Below, piece after piece: positions 21,470-36,190 of a stretch of DNA of 64,000 bases. The stretch's first letter is position 1; every line of letters starts with the position of its first letter. A program made the position numbers and the translations under genes. This DNA comes from Anaeromyces robustus (lineage: Eukaryota; Neocallimastigomycota; Neocallimastigomycetes; Neocallimastigales; Neocallimastigaceae). The stretch covers positions 270,001 through 334,000 of the forward strand of contig MCFG01000004.1 in assembly GCA_002104895.1 (NCBI GenBank), written 5' to 3'. Below the pieces are notes generated by a model, which was not told where the DNA came from, did no database searches, and saw nothing but the letters and a program-made list of their open reading frames with translations.

Positions 21470-22149
21470 TATTATATATATCTACTCATATATATTCATA
21501 TTCTTTAAACTATTTTTTTTTTTTTTTTTTTTTATTTTATTTTACCTTTATTTTGCTTTATTTTGTTTTATTATATTTTATTTTATTTATTTATTCTATT
21601 TTTATTCTATTTTATTTTATTTTATTTTATTTTTTTATTTTTATTTTATTTTTATTTTATTTTATTTTTATTTTATTTAATTTTATTTTATTTTATTTTA
21701 TTTTATTTTATTTTATTTTATTTTATTTTATTTTATTTTATTTTATTTTATTTTATTTTATTTTATTTTATTTTATTTTATTTTATTTTATTTTATTTTA
21801 TTTTTATTTTATTTTATTTTATTTTATTTTATTTTATTTTTATGTTATTTTTTTATTTTTATTTTATTTCATTTTTTTTATTTTTATTTTATTTTATTTT
21901 ATTTATTGTCTATTAATCAAAGTTACACAAAATTTAATAATAATTAATAAAAATTTACAGAATAAAAAACAATAATTACATCAATAATAATAATAATAAA
22001 AAAAAAAAATATACAATAATATATATATGATTATTTTTTACAATAAATAAAAAAAAAATAATTACAATGATTATTTGTCCATAATCATAATTTAATTTGT
22101 TCTTTTATTCAAATATTAAACTTTAATAATAAAAAAAGTTATTTTTACT
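21412..22149. repeat. TTTTA pentanucleotide satellite in a convergent spacer
   Basis: 21536-21903 is almost entirely TTTTA units on the plus strand, with a few TTTTTA interruptions and a GATA tract (21448-21466) just before it. Open frames through the tract are artefacts. The spacer separates two genes that converge. Confidence 0.85.
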
Positions 22150-24313
22150 TTATTTTTTTTGATTATCTAATTTTAAATTATTATTATTTTGAAGAACTTG
22201 TACTGAACTTAAATTATTTAAATTGTTTAAAGTGGCTAATGTTGAGTTAATCGAATTCAATCCTCTGCTTAAATCATTATGTTGAAAATGATTTATTAAT
22301 TTTTCTTCATATAATTTTATTTGCAAATTAACTTGAACCTTTTCTAATTCAAGTTTTTCTCTTTCAATTTTTTGTTTTGATTCCTCTAAATCTAATTCAC
22401 GTTCTTTTAAGGCTTTCATTTCTTTATTATGTTGTTTTTGAATTTCTAATTTTTTTTCTTCAATGGCTATTTTATTTTCCCATTCTTTCTCAGCTAGTAA
22501 TTTCTTCAATAAAAGCCTTTTATCGTCATACTCTTGTTGTAATTTTAAACGTTTTTCTTCAGATTCTCTAATAATATTTATAATTTGTTTTGCACTGCTA
22601 GAAATTTCTAATATATCAGTTTCATGTAAACGACGTTTTTTATTATTATCTTTTAATGTATTATTGATTATAATTGAATTATCATTTAATTCTGTATTTG
22701 ATATTGACTTAATTGAAACATCATCAATATTCGCATTTTTCGCTAGGTATAATTAGCAATTGATAATCATATATAACAAATGAACATAGTAATAATAAAT
22801 GTAAAAATATTAATAATAATAAAATTTAATACAAAAAAAAAAAATATTAATATTTTATCATTAATGATTTTTATGATTTCTACTATTATTCTTAATTTTT
22901 ATTTATTTATCTATTAGAATTTTAACTAATTCATAATAATAATATTTATTTATTTTACCTTTTGGAGTTTGATCTGAATTATCTGACTGGGTTTGTAATT
23001 CATCATTTGTTATAAGGTTTTCACTATTTCTTTTCAATAATTTTTGAATAGTTTCTAAATCGAAAAATGACGTTAAAAGATTATTTACAGAACTTGAACT
23101 TATATCATTTGATTCTAAATCTTTATTAGATGATAAACTATTACACTTATAATTAATTTTACTAACTGGTGATGAAGATTGTGATGAATCAAACTTTCCA
23201 TTTTGTAGTTTAGCATGAAATATTTCGTCCATTTCAAAGAAAAAGGGAAATTCTTTTAATACTTTATCTTATTATATATAAATTTTATAAAATAAATATA
23301 TTTAATAAAATTTTATTTTAAATAAAATTTTTTATATACTTTGATATATTTTAAAATATAATATATCTTTTATCTTTTATCTTTTTTATTTTTTATTTAA
23401 TTTTTTATTTAATTATTATTTGTTATTATGTATGTTAAAATTATATACCTTTACAGTATTTAATTTGCTTAACATCTTTTGGATTAAAGTTTTGCAAAAA
23501 TTCTTGATATTTCATTTTAACTTTTCGATAGGAAGATTCTAAACTACTTAATTTATTTTTTATTTGTGCACTTGTCTTTGTAGTTAGTATACTAGCCAAT
23601 TTATTATATGTTTTCGTTTTCTTTTCTTTACAATATTTTTGAAAATTATCAGTGTTTCTTAAATAATTTAAAATTTTTTTCACTTCTGCATCTTTCCATT
23701 TTGAACTTTGATGTAAATCTAAAACATCAATATCTATCAATGTAGGCTGAGAGCTTATAGTCTGAACTGATGATAATATCGAATTTTGTATATTTGCATT
23801 AATATTATTTGTATCTATCACATTAGTTTCAACACTATTTAAATCTATTTTTGTAGTTGAATTATTCTTATTTTTATTTTGTGCTAATAAAGCTATATTG
23901 TTATTTTGAGTATATGTATTTAAATTTGATAATTGCTCTGTAGAAGAATTAATTTCTATATTTTAAATATAATATTTAAATTGTTTAATATATATTATTC
24001 ATATTTATATATAGTTATATTTATAGGATTATATATACCTTTTAAAGAAGTAATTAAATTTGGATCATGTGCTGATAATGAGGCAGCATTATCACTAATA
24101 GTATTAATTGCTGAGGTATTTGATGAAAGATTATTTGTTGAAGAAATTGCCTGTAAACTATTTAAAGCATTAGCTTGCGATGTAAAAAGAGCTACAGAAA
24201 TACTAGGAGAAGTATCAACATTTCTATTAGTTGATACTGAATGAGAAAAAATAGTTTCAGTTGAAACCTCTAATGGTGTTTTTACTAAAAAATATATTTA
24301 TAAATTATTATTA

Positions 24314-24345
<32 letters not shown>

Positions 24346-24435
24346 GCCACTATTTTTTGTAAATTTGGTTAATAATATTTAAAATTTCTATCACAACATG
24401 AATAATATAAACTTACAGGTTTTAGAAATTGTCAT
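22150..24435 (-). CDS. Myb/SANT-like DNA-binding protein with C-terminal coiled coil
   Basis: Five exons (24417-24435, 24039-24284, 23449-23955, 22959-23252, 22150-22742) join in phase to 552 residues. Exon 1 is 19 bp and encodes MTISKT. The Ser/Asn-rich N-terminus precedes a trihelix Myb/SANT-like module starting at SSKWKDAEVKKILNYLRNTD. It contains KTYNKLASILTTKTSAQIKNKL, LESSYRKVKMKY and, after the next splice, FPFFFEMDEIFHAK. This layout (W/D entry helix, NKL..L turn, YRKVKMKY helix, F-P-F/Y-F/Y-aromatic 'target site' exit) resembles Myb/SANT-like domains found in transposase-associated and expanded fungal or slime-mould families. The C-terminal third is a strong coiled coil (EKEWENKIAIEEKKLEIQ), probably for oligomerisation. 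A DNA-binding regulator or domesticated transposon partner is inferred; targets are unknown. Confidence 0.8.
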
Positions 24436-25085
24436 ATTTTGTCATTTTCACCCACTTAAAAGAGAACTAATCAATTTATACTATTATAAATATTTAATTT
24501 AATTTTTTTTAAAAAAAAATTTGATGTAAATTTAAATTATTATATAAATAAATATACCTTCAGTAAGTTATTAATTAACTTAAAGTATAATCAAATTTGT
24601 ATTAAATGTTTTATTATTAAATAAAACAATAAAAAATAAAAAATTAAATAATATCAATTTCAGTTTAAAATTTGTTGAAATATAATTCATTTATGAATAT
24701 TATATATTGTATTAATAATTATATAAGGAAAGGTACTATTATATAGTTAAAAATATAAAATACAATATTTTTTCAAATAAATTATATTCTTATTAAATAT
24801 TTTAATTATTATTTTTTTTTTTGTGAAAGAAAGAAAAAATTTTTAACGTTTTATTTGATTTATTATATATATTAATAATATCATTTTTTATTATATCATA
24901 TATATTAAAATAAATTAATTTTCAAATTTTTTTATTATTAAATATATTATATATTTTCAAAAATTTTGAAAATTAAACATTTATTCTAAATTTAATTTTA
25001 TTTAAATATAATTTAATATAGAATTACATGAATTGTTTGTATAAATAATAATTAAATAAAATATTTATATAAGATAAAGTGAAGT
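24436..25085. other. Divergent spacer, Myb/SANT-like gene and POLE2
   Basis: AT-rich, about 650 bp, no gene. Should contain both promoters. Confidence 0.5.
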
Positions 25086-28421
<3,336 letters not shown>

Positions 28422-31400
28422 TTATTCATTACTACTTTCATATTCGTAATCTTCAAAATCACTATTATCTGAACCAAGAGAAGCTTGTGACCTTTTATTC
28501 TTTAATAATTGAGAAATATATTTCTTTTCATCGCCATTCAATGTATTTTGTCTTAACTGATTATTAATAATACTCAATATTTCTTCTTCATCATCACTAT
28601 TATATATATCATTTAAATCATCGTCTAAATCATCTGAATAATTGTTCATTGTTTTTTTATACAGTTCAAATCGTTCTTTTTCCTTTTCTTTTAAAAATTC
28701 CATATAGTTTAACTCTTCACTTTTATCATCATTGTATTCATTATCCACATCATTTACATTATTTTCATTATCATTTTTATTTTCATCTTCTTCATAATTA
28801 CCGACTTCTTCAATTATTACTTCTTCATCTTCATCTTCATCTTCATCTTCATTTTCAATTCCTAATTCATATTTACTTTGCATATACTTTTTTAATTCAT
28901 TAAGCCTTTCTAATTTTTCACGAATTTCTTCTTCACTAATGGAATTCATATTATCATCATCTTCTTCAAAATCATTATAAAACTTTAAAGAATCTATATA
29001 AGATTTCATTAAGTTTTTCTTTTCATTTTCATCAATAAATTTTCTTTTATGTTTACTCATATTAGATTTATTTTCGTTATTTGTATCTGAAAAATCATTA
29101 TATTCTGTGTTTTCTTCCTCTTCTTCTTCACTTAATATGCTTATTTCATTCATATTTTCTATTATATTTGATGTTTCAATGTTAATATCATCTTTTGTAT
29201 GTAATTCTTCCACTTTTCTGTCTAAAATATCTGTTGTTTCAATATTAATATCTTCTTCAATATTTGATTCTTCTTCCTCTTCTTCACTCAGTATACTTAT
29301 TTCATTCATATTTACTGAACTTAATATTTCTGTGTTACTTTTATTAAAATCTTTAATATTATCATTATTATTCATTAAATTAACGCTTTTATTTACGTTT
29401 AATTTATTTTTTTCATAGTTTTCATCTTCATTATTACTCATATTTTCATTAATAGATTTTTTATCTTCATTATTCCTTATGTTTTCATTAATAGATTTTT
29501 TATCTTCATTATTCCTTATGTTTTCATTAATAGATTTTTTATCTTCATTATTACTTATATTTTCATTAATAGATTTTTTATCTTCATTATTACTTATATT
29601 TTCATTAATAGATTTTTTATCTTCATTATTACTTATATTGTTATTAATAGATTTTTTATCTTCATTATTACTTTCATTTTCATTAAGAGATTTTTCATAA
29701 CCATCATTATTTATATTCTTATTGTTATTAATAGATTTTTCAATTTCGCTTATATTTAACTTCTTATCATTTATGGTATAATTATTATCAATATTATTTT
29801 CAGTTTTTGTTTTATTTTCATTATTATCAATATCTTTAAATGATTCCATATTAGCTTCTTTAATTAAAATAGTATTATTTTTTGAAATTTTATCATTATT
29901 ATTTAAAGTATTTGAATTTTCTACAACAGTCAGCTGTTCATTATTTTTTGATTTTTCAGTATTTATAATAATTACATCTTCTTTAATTTCATCAACTTCT
30001 TTAATAAGCATTTTTTTCTTTGGTTTAGTAGTTTTTTTGGATTCATTTATTTTCATATCAATTTTTTCTGCTAATTCACCCTCAACTTCTAAATATTTTT
30101 GTTGAGCTTTAATTAAAAGGTTTTCTGCTTCTTTATTATTTGGATCTAATTTTAACGCTTCTGAATAGTCATTTATAGCTTCACGATATCTTGCTCGACG
30201 AGAAAATGATTCACCTCTTCTTAAATATGCCTTAAAATTAAATTTAGGATCATTCATTCTCAGAGCCTCTGTTTTAATTGTTATTGATAAATTGTTTATA
30301 TATACATTTAGAAAAAATTATCAAGTATATATTTATTAAATATATAAATATATTCTACCTGATGCATCATGTTCAGCTTCTGAAAAACGAGACAACTTAA
30401 GATTAATTAATGCTCTATTAGTATAAACATTTGGCATCTCTAATAAATCCAAACTTCTCGTATAATATATTAACTATATATAATACAATAAAATAAAATA
30501 ATGATATTTTAATAACTAATTATTTAATATGTATATATATATATATATTTATATTTACAGCTTCCTCATAATCTTTGCTTTTATAACAATCATTTCCTTT
30601 ATTCTTTTCTATTTCTGCCAACACTTTCAACTCCTCATAACTTTTTTGCTTTATATCATCTGAAACAGCTGGAATGTGTTTTTCTTTATTTAATCTTCTT
30701 GAATAATCTTCAATTTTCTTTTTCCTTTCAATTTCATATTCATTATTAATATTTTTATATGTATTATCCTTCTTATCTTCTTCATCAATATTTTTAATTA
30801 CTTCATCAACATTATATAAATCCCATTTTCTATAATCAGTTGATTTTATTCTTTCTTCTGTCTGATTATCTTTATTATCAGTTTTTAATTTATTAACATT
30901 ATTTTTTTCTGATGGTTCTTCAGTATTAAATGTTAATTCATTAGTTAATACATTATTGTTATCTTTCTTGTTAAATATTGTCTTGACCTCCTTATTTTTT
31001 AAACTTTGATCCTTCTTTTTTAACATATTAACCCAATCCTATTTTACATTTTATTCATAAATATATTTTTTATTGATTATTATTTAAAAAAAATTTTTTT
31101 CCATATTATAATTATATTATATATGAAAATTTTTTAACATAAAATAATTTACAATTATAAAATAAATTATATTACATTTAATTCATTTGCTATATCTTCC
31201 TTTTTAGGTAATGGCTCTCTTAATTATTAAAAAATTATGAAATAATATTATTAGTATTAATAATTAAAATAATAATTTTAATAAAATTTTATGGAATACT
31301 TTTTTAATGAAGGATCTAAAAATTCGAGTCTTTTTTGAATTTCATCTTCCATATGTAAAAAGAAGCCTTCTTTTCCAGATCTTTACAAATTATAAATATA

Positions 31401-31636
31401 AAACAATTAATAACAATAATTAAAAAATAAAATCATTGTATATCGTTTATAAATTTTTAGAATATTCAATAATTTTACTTTAATACTTTCAGTAATTTTT
31501 TCAATTCCTTAATATCACTACATTTTTCAATATATTGATAATCTAAATGATTTACATCATAATCATTAATATCATCATCATCATCATCATTTAATATTTG
31601 TTTTGTAAATGCTCTTAAATCTCTTTGATTTATCAT
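28422..31636 (-). CDS. SPAG1-like TPR co-chaperone (axonemal dynein assembly type)
   Basis: Six exons (31479-31636, 31300-31380, 31176-31218, 30559-31038, 30359-30473, 28422-30268) join in phase to 907 residues. The N-terminus carries the SPAG1 signature HLDYQYIEKCSDIKELKKLL, then LKSGKEGFF and EIQKRLEFLDPSL. A second conserved block is IKSTDYRKWDLYNVDEVIKN. One TPR array follows: EIEKNKGNDCYKSKDYEEA, VYTNRALINLKLSRFSEAE, KAYLRRGESFSRRARYREAI. SPAG1 proteins recruit HSP90/HSP70 and R2TP-type factors in the cytoplasm to preassemble axonemal dyneins, which fits the IFT gene nearby. The remaining 600 residues or so are acidic, Asn/Glu/Asp-rich and low-complexity, with about six copies of a 13-residue repeat (unit core SINENISNNEDKK). 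Only one TPR block is seen and no C-terminal RPAP3-type domain. RPAP3 is the main alternative, but the N-terminus favours SPAG1. Confidence 0.82.
29425..29690 (-). repeat. 39-bp coding minisatellite in SPAG1-like gene
   Basis: About six in-frame copies of a 39-bp unit encoding SINENISNNEDKK, with I/R/M/N variants. Neighbouring copies are nearly identical at the DNA level, pointing to recent expansion. Confidence 0.88.
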
Positions 31637-31859
31637 TTTATATTATATTATGCAATATTATTTCATAAAGTTTTAATATAAATAGCGCAGTAACATCAAT
31701 CCTAAAAATTGATATGATATGGAACATTTTTACATTTTTACCAGATATATAAATTATTTTTTAAAAATTAAACTCCGAAATTAAATTTTTAAAATTAATA
31801 TAAAATACAAATTTTTAAAAATTAAAGTTTATCACGTTTTTAAAAATATATTAACATAA

Positions 31860-32263
31860 ATTAATGTAATTATTTCATAAATAATAATATTAATAGCCAA
31901 TAGACATAAAAAAAAATATTAAAGTCTAATGATGATTGGTTAAAAAAATATATAAATAAATTTTTTTTTCACAAAATTTTAAACAGTCCTTCTCATTTAC
32001 GTCGTTTTATAACGGTATGATATGATGAATGTTTTTATTTTAATATAGGAAATATTTTATTTTTATTAATTAAAAAATGAAATGAATAAATTTTAGTTAT
32101 TAATATAAATTAAATTATTATGATATTTGATGGATGAATAAAAATAATCGTAAATGGATAAAAATATTAATATTTAATATATCATTTTAATAATTAGATT
32201 TTAGTCTTGAAAACACCTAATTAAATACAAGGAAACCCCTTGCACACTGCAATATAATCCAAG
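31860..32263 (+). promoter_or_regulatory. RPLP0 upstream region with CCAAT elements and candidate 5'-UTR intron
   Basis: A CCAAT box lies at 31897-31901, and an inverted copy (ATTGG) at 31935-31939. A pyrimidine-rich patch (TCCTTCTC) near 31987 could mark the transcript start. From 32015 (GTATGATATG) to 32204 (TTTTAG) the sequence could be a 5'-UTR intron ending about 60 bases before the ATG. Ribosomal protein genes often have such leader introns. The intron and start site are inferred, not shown. Confidence 0.35.
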
Positions 32264-33199
32264 ATGTCAAAGGGAGACAACAAAGCCGAATACTTCGCTA
32301 AGTTAGAAAAGCTTCTTAAGGAATACAACACTATCTTCGTTGTTAACGTTGATAACGTTGGTTCCAACCAAATGCACCAAGTCCGTAAGGAACTCCGTGG
32401 TAAGGCTGTTATTCTTATGGGTAAGAACACTATGGTCAGAAAAGCCATCAGAAACATCGTTCACGAACACCCAGACTTCGAAAAGCTTCTTCCAGTCGTT
32501 AAGGGTAACATTGGTTTCGTTTTCACCAACGAAGACCTTAAGGAAATCCGTGATGCTATCAAGTCCAACCGTGTTCAAGCCCCAGCCAGAGCTGGTGCCA
32601 TCGCTCCAGTCGATGTCTTCGTTCCACCAGGTAACACCGGTATGGAACCAGGTCAAACTTCTTTCTTCCAAGCTCTTGGTATTCCAACTAAGATTTCCCG
32701 TGGTACTATTGAAATTGTTAACGAAGTCCACCTTGTCAAACTCGGTGAAAAGGTCGGTCCTTCTGAAGCCACTTTACTTAACAAGTTAAACATTTCTCCA
32801 TTCACTTACGGTCTTACCGTTGAACACATCTACGATAACGGTAATGTCTTCTCTCCAGAAGTTCTTGATATTACTGATGATGACTTAATTGAAAACCTCA
32901 TCACCGGTATTAAGAACATTGCTGCTCTTTCCTTAGAAATTAACTACCCAACTGTTGCCTCTGTTCCACACAGTTTAGCCAACGGTTACAAGAACCTTAT
33001 TGCTATCTCCTTAGTCTCTGACTACTGTCTTGACAGCGTTAAGGAACTTAAGGAACTTCTTGACAACCCAGAAGCTTTAGCTGCTTTACAAGCTGCTGCT
33101 CCAGCTGCTGCTGCTGCTGAAGAAAGTGCTGCTGCTCCAGCCGAAGAAGAAGAAGAAGAAGAATCCGACAGTGATATGGGATTCGGTCTTTTCGACTAA
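32264..33199 (+). CDS. RPLP0: 60S acidic ribosomal protein P0 (uL10)
   Basis: A single exon of 311 residues. The N-terminus [18 protein letters not shown] leads into the uL10 rRNA-binding domain ([27 protein letters not shown]-type loop as [14 protein letters not shown]). The P0-specific insertion follows, with [20 protein letters not shown] and [16 protein letters not shown]. The C-terminus is an Ala-rich hinge and the universal stalk peptide ending [11 protein letters not shown], which contacts elongation factors. P0 anchors the P1/P2 stalk on the large ribosomal subunit. Third codon positions are far richer in C and G than in the neighbours (AAG, AAC, ATC, GTC preferred), consistent with very high expression. 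The length is typical for the family. Confidence 0.98.
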   Translation: MSKGDNKAEYFAKLEKLLKEYNTIFVVNVDNVGSNQMHQVRKELRGKAVILMGKNTMVRKAIRNIVHEHPDFEKLLPVVKGNIGFVFTNEDLKEIRDAIKSNRVQAPARAGAIAPVDVFVPPGNTGMEPGQTSFFQALGIPTKISRGTIEIVNEVHLVKLGEKVGPSEATLLNKLNISPFTYGLTVEHIYDNGNVFSPEVLDITDDDLIENLITGIKNIAALSLEINYPTVASVPHSLANGYKNLIAISLVSDYCLDSVKELKELLDNPEALAALQAAAPAAAAAEESAAAPAEEEEEEESDSDMGFGLFD

Positions 33200-33446
33200 G
33201 CATAATATAATTTAAATTATTAATGATCAAATAAAGTTAGAAAAATCGATATAAAACAAAAATAATGATTAAATTGTAATTTACATTAATATTATTTTTT
33301 ATGTGTTATGAAATATGTATTACTATATTTTATAAATATGTGTAAAGTGTTTTATGAAAATATATTTTTACTTTCAACGTTTTTAATTTCACATATATTT
33401 AATATAAATTTATTATTAGTAGTTATAAAGTATTTAATTATTAAAA
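33200..33446. other. RPLP0 3' flank
   Basis: AT-rich 3' UTR and spacer before LINE copy A. An AATAAA polyadenylation signal lies about 30 bases after the stop codon, near 33228. Confidence 0.5.
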
Positions 33447-34028
33447 TCTAACTAGATAATAAGATAATAGAATTAATAATATTGTAAAGAGCTATAAAAA
33501 TAGTTTTAATAATGGAAGAAAACCTGGTTTTAATGAAATAAGTAACAATTGTCCATATAATAAAGAATGGAAATGTTTGTTGAAGTGTCAAACTGAGTCT
33601 GGTACATATTCAAAATATCCATTCTTGTTGCAATCTGCGGCTCTATTGAATGATATCATGCCTGTTGTCTGTAAAAGATAACATATATTGTTCAATAAAT
33701 TTAAAACCAACCTCTCCAGGAACGTCAATGCTGATAACACAGTAGGACAGCCTAGTAGGGCAAATGCCGATCCTATTTCCGACCCTAGTGGAATAGGATA
33801 GATCAATTTTACTTTAATTCTATATTTAGAATTAAGGGCTTGTATGGATTTATTGTTTTTAATTATTATTATACTACTTTTTTTTCCCTCCAGTATTATT
33901 TATTATTATCTATAATATTTTACTGGTTTTTATTTTTTTTAGTATCATTTTTTTTCATTATGTGTTTTTTTTATGATTCATGTATTTTAATATTTAAATT
34001 CAATAAAGTTGACGTACAAATTGTGTGC

Positions 34029-34067
<39 letters not shown>
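33447..34067 (+). mobile_element. LINE-like element 3' end, copy A (decayed, poly(A)-tailed)
   Basis: This copy is closely related to copy B (37160-37839) over about 600 bp, including the block at 33590-33800 that encodes CQTESGTYSK and SAALLNDIMPVVCKR. In copy A the reading frame is broken by TAA directly after CKR, where copy B has CAA, so it is not coding. The shared 3' UTR ends in TGTGCCATA followed by about 36 A residues (34032-34067), as expected of non-LTR retrotransposition. The 5' boundary near 33447 is approximate because similarity to copy B fades there. Confidence 0.7.
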
Positions 34068-34068
<1 letters not shown>

Positions 34069-34168
34069 AGAAACGTCCATGCTAATAACACATAGGACAG
34101 GGCAAATGCCGATCTTATTACCGACTCAAGTGAAATAGGATAAATCAATTTTATTTTAATTCTCTATG
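34068..34168 (+). mobile_element. Fragment C: left part of a split LINE 3' end
   Basis: About 100 bp matches copies A and B around the AACGTCAATGCTGATAACAC and AGTGGAATAGGATAGATCAA segments, with several substitutions and a small deletion. It starts immediately after the poly(A) tail of copy A. It stops abruptly at TTTAATTCTCTATG (34155-34168), where other copies continue into AGAATTAAGGGC. The missing continuation is found at 37840. Confidence 0.65.
34155..34168 (+). repeat. 14-bp target-site duplication, left copy
   Basis: TTTAATTCTCTATG here is identical to 37840-37853. The right copy lies directly after a poly(A) tail. The pair brackets 3671 bp of inserted DNA. Confidence 0.65.
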
Positions 34169-34615
34169 TTTATTATTACTAAATAAAAAAAAATTTATTT
34201 TATTAAATGATATTTTTATTATTTAATAATTAATAAAAAAATTTTTTTTTGATTTAAAAATATAATAAACAAAATACTTTTTTTGTATATATTTTATTTT
34301 TATTATACTTTTTTTTATTTTTATTTTATTACTTGATCAACAATTGATATTAATTAATTATACTACATAATTATTTGATCAACAACTGAATTAGATTGTT
34401 TTAATTAATTTATTCTAATTAAAAACTTTTTTATTTTCTATCCTATATAATTTCTATAATTTTTTATATTGTTTTATTATTTATTATTTATGATTTTTTA
34501 TTATTTATTATTTTATATTACTTTTTTATTTGAAGTTTTTTTTTATAACTTCTCAATTGTTATTGAGCTTTATTTTTTTATTTTTTGCTTCTATTTTTTA
34601 TCTTTTTTATGGCAT
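34169..34615. other. AT-rich spacer, probable 3' UTR of the sugar transporter
   Basis: No gene is seen. The notable element is a diverged direct repeat of TTGATCAACAA(T/C)TGA at about 34335 and 34378, each followed by TTAATTAATT. The stretch lies just downstream of the transporter stop codon on its strand and is T-rich on the plus strand. Confidence 0.5.
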
Positions 34616-36190
34616 TTATGCCTTACCGGACATCTTAGCATCCATTTCTTCTAAATTGAGACCCTTACATTCAATAACGTAGAATTGAGCGTAGGCCCAG
34701 GCGAGGAAACAGCAAATAGCGAAAAGAAGGAAAGTGTACTTCTTCCAGTGAGTCATAAGGTATGGACCAAGGAAAGTAAGAATGAAGTTGTTTAAGTAGT
34801 TAGATAAACTACCGACGGCAGCACCCTTAACTCTGACACGGAGTGGGAAGACTTCAGCTTGGTAGACCCATGGGACTGGACCCCAAGTCCAGGCGAAGGA
34901 GAAGACGAAACAGAAGATACAGACGACAGCAGCAATCTTCCAGGTACTAGAAACCTTGATCTTACCATCACTGTCAAGTTCCTTTTGAGTTTGAGTAGAG
35001 CAAAGGAAGACACCTAAGTGGAAAACGGTCATCATAATAGCACCAATAACTAATAAAGTCTTACGACCTAATCTATCAATACCCCACATACCTGGGAAGG
35101 TAGAGACGAAGTTAACGAAGTTGTTAATAATTGGTAAGACACAAGCAGAGGTGAACTTAGTGAAACCCATTTGTTGGTAGACTTGAGATTGGTAGTACAT
35201 AATTTGGTTAATACCAGTCCATTGTTGGAATAATTGCATAAGGAAAGTAATGAAAGTACGACGACGAACGACAGAACTGAAAAGTTCACTAACAGAGGAA
35301 GAACCAGCAGCACGAGTAGCAGCGACATCTTCTTGAATAGACTTGAGTTCTTCTTGAACAACGGAGTCGGAAGTAGATAAAGCGTTAAGCTTGGCAAGAA
35401 CTTCAGCAGCTTCTTCATCACGGTCCTTGGAACATAACCAACGTGGAGATTTTGGAAGGAACATCATAAGAACAGCAAGACCAATACCTGGAACAAGTTG
35501 CATTAAAAGAGCAATCTTCCATTCCCAGTTGTCAAGTTGATCTTCTTCATGACCTTTTCTGGTTTCCTTGGCGTTGGCTAAACCGGCTGGCTTGAAGTTA
35601 GTCTTGTACCAGATAACAGAGTTAATGGCAGCAGCAATAATAATACCGAAGGTAATCATAAGTTGGTAACAGGAAGAAAGAGTACCTCTGTACTTAGCTG
35701 GAGCAACTTCAGAAATATAAGTTGGAGCAATGACACTGTTTAAACCAATGGCAATACCAGCAACAATACGACCACAAGAGATGAAGATGTAGTTTGGAAG
35801 AGAGAAAGCTTCAAGGAAAATACCAACAATGAAAATACAGGCACCAACAATAATACTGTTTCTACGACCGTACTTTTCACCGAAGTAAGTAGCAACAAGA
35901 GCACCAATAACAGAACCTAAAAGGAAACAGGAGTTAATTAAACCTGATCTCCATTCCTTATCAGTACCTGGTTGTAATTCACGGTAGAATAATTCAGTAG
36001 CTTGTGGGTGGTCCTTATCTGGAACAGCTTTACCGTATTCATTGACGGCACTACCATCCCACTTGTTTAAACCGAAGAAGATGTTGAAGGCATCCATAGT
36101 GTTAACTACGTTCATGACACCAACTTCATAACCGAAAAGAAGACCACAAAAAGATGCGGTAATACAAACTAACAATTGAAATGAGTTCAT
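34616..36190 (-). CDS. MFS sugar/hexose transporter, sugar porter family
   Basis: An intronless 524-residue protein with 12 hydrophobic segments, the normal sugar porter size. Family motifs appear in order: GLLFGYEVGVMN in TM1; GEKYGRRNSIIVGA in the TM2-TM3 loop; PTYISEVAPAKYRGTL after TM4; FLPKSPRWLCSKDRDEEA before the central loop; QQWTGINQIMYY in TM7; DRLGRKTLLVIGA in the second-half loop; YQAEVFPLRVRVKGAA after TM10. It should move hexose or a related sugar across the plasma membrane; the substrate is not readable from sequence. Codons are strongly biased to C- and G-ending forms like RPLP0, unlike the introned neighbours. The gene lies inside a LINE-bounded insertion, oriented against the LINE. 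No signs of decay are visible. Confidence 0.94.
   Translation of the reverse strand: MNSFQLLVCITASFCGLLFGYEVGVMNVVNTMDAFNIFFGLNKWDGSAVNEYGKAVPDKDHPQATELFYRELQPGTDKEWRSGLINSCFLLGSVIGALVATYFGEKYGRRNSIIVGACIFIVGIFLEAFSLPNYIFISCGRIVAGIAIGLNSVIAPTYISEVAPAKYRGTLSSCYQLMITFGIIIAAAINSVIWYKTNFKPAGLANAKETRKGHEEDQLDNWEWKIALLMQLVPGIGLAVLMMFLPKSPRWLCSKDRDEEAAEVLAKLNALSTSDSVVQEELKSIQEDVAATRAAGSSSVSELFSSVVRRRTFITFLMQLFQQWTGINQIMYYQSQVYQQMGFTKFTSACVLPIINNFVNFVSTFPGMWGIDRLGRKTLLVIGAIMMTVFHLGVFLCSTQTQKELDSDGKIKVSSTWKIAAVVCIFCFVFSFAWTWGPVPWVYQAEVFPLRVRVKGAAVGSLSNYLNNFILTFLGPYLMTHWKKYTFLLFAICCFLAWAYAQFYVIECKGLNLEEMDAKMSGKA

Noticed and set aside
21553-21975. Phe/Leu/Ile-rich frames that look like membrane proteins
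   Set aside because: They are translations of TTTTA pentamers; the five-base period gives a repeating FYFIL pattern in any frame.
23933-24244. Plus-strand 103-residue frame
   Set aside because: It overlaps exon 2 of the minus-strand Myb/SANT-like gene and has no independent support.
32303-32731. Minus-strand and shifted frames over RPLP0
   Set aside because: They are shadows caused by strong codon bias; the plus-strand frame is the full P0 protein.
33588-33806. Similar minus-strand frames in both LINE copies (also 37395-37595)
   Set aside because: They lie antisense to the element's own C-terminal frame. Their similarity follows from the shared DNA, and copy differences do not favour this strand.
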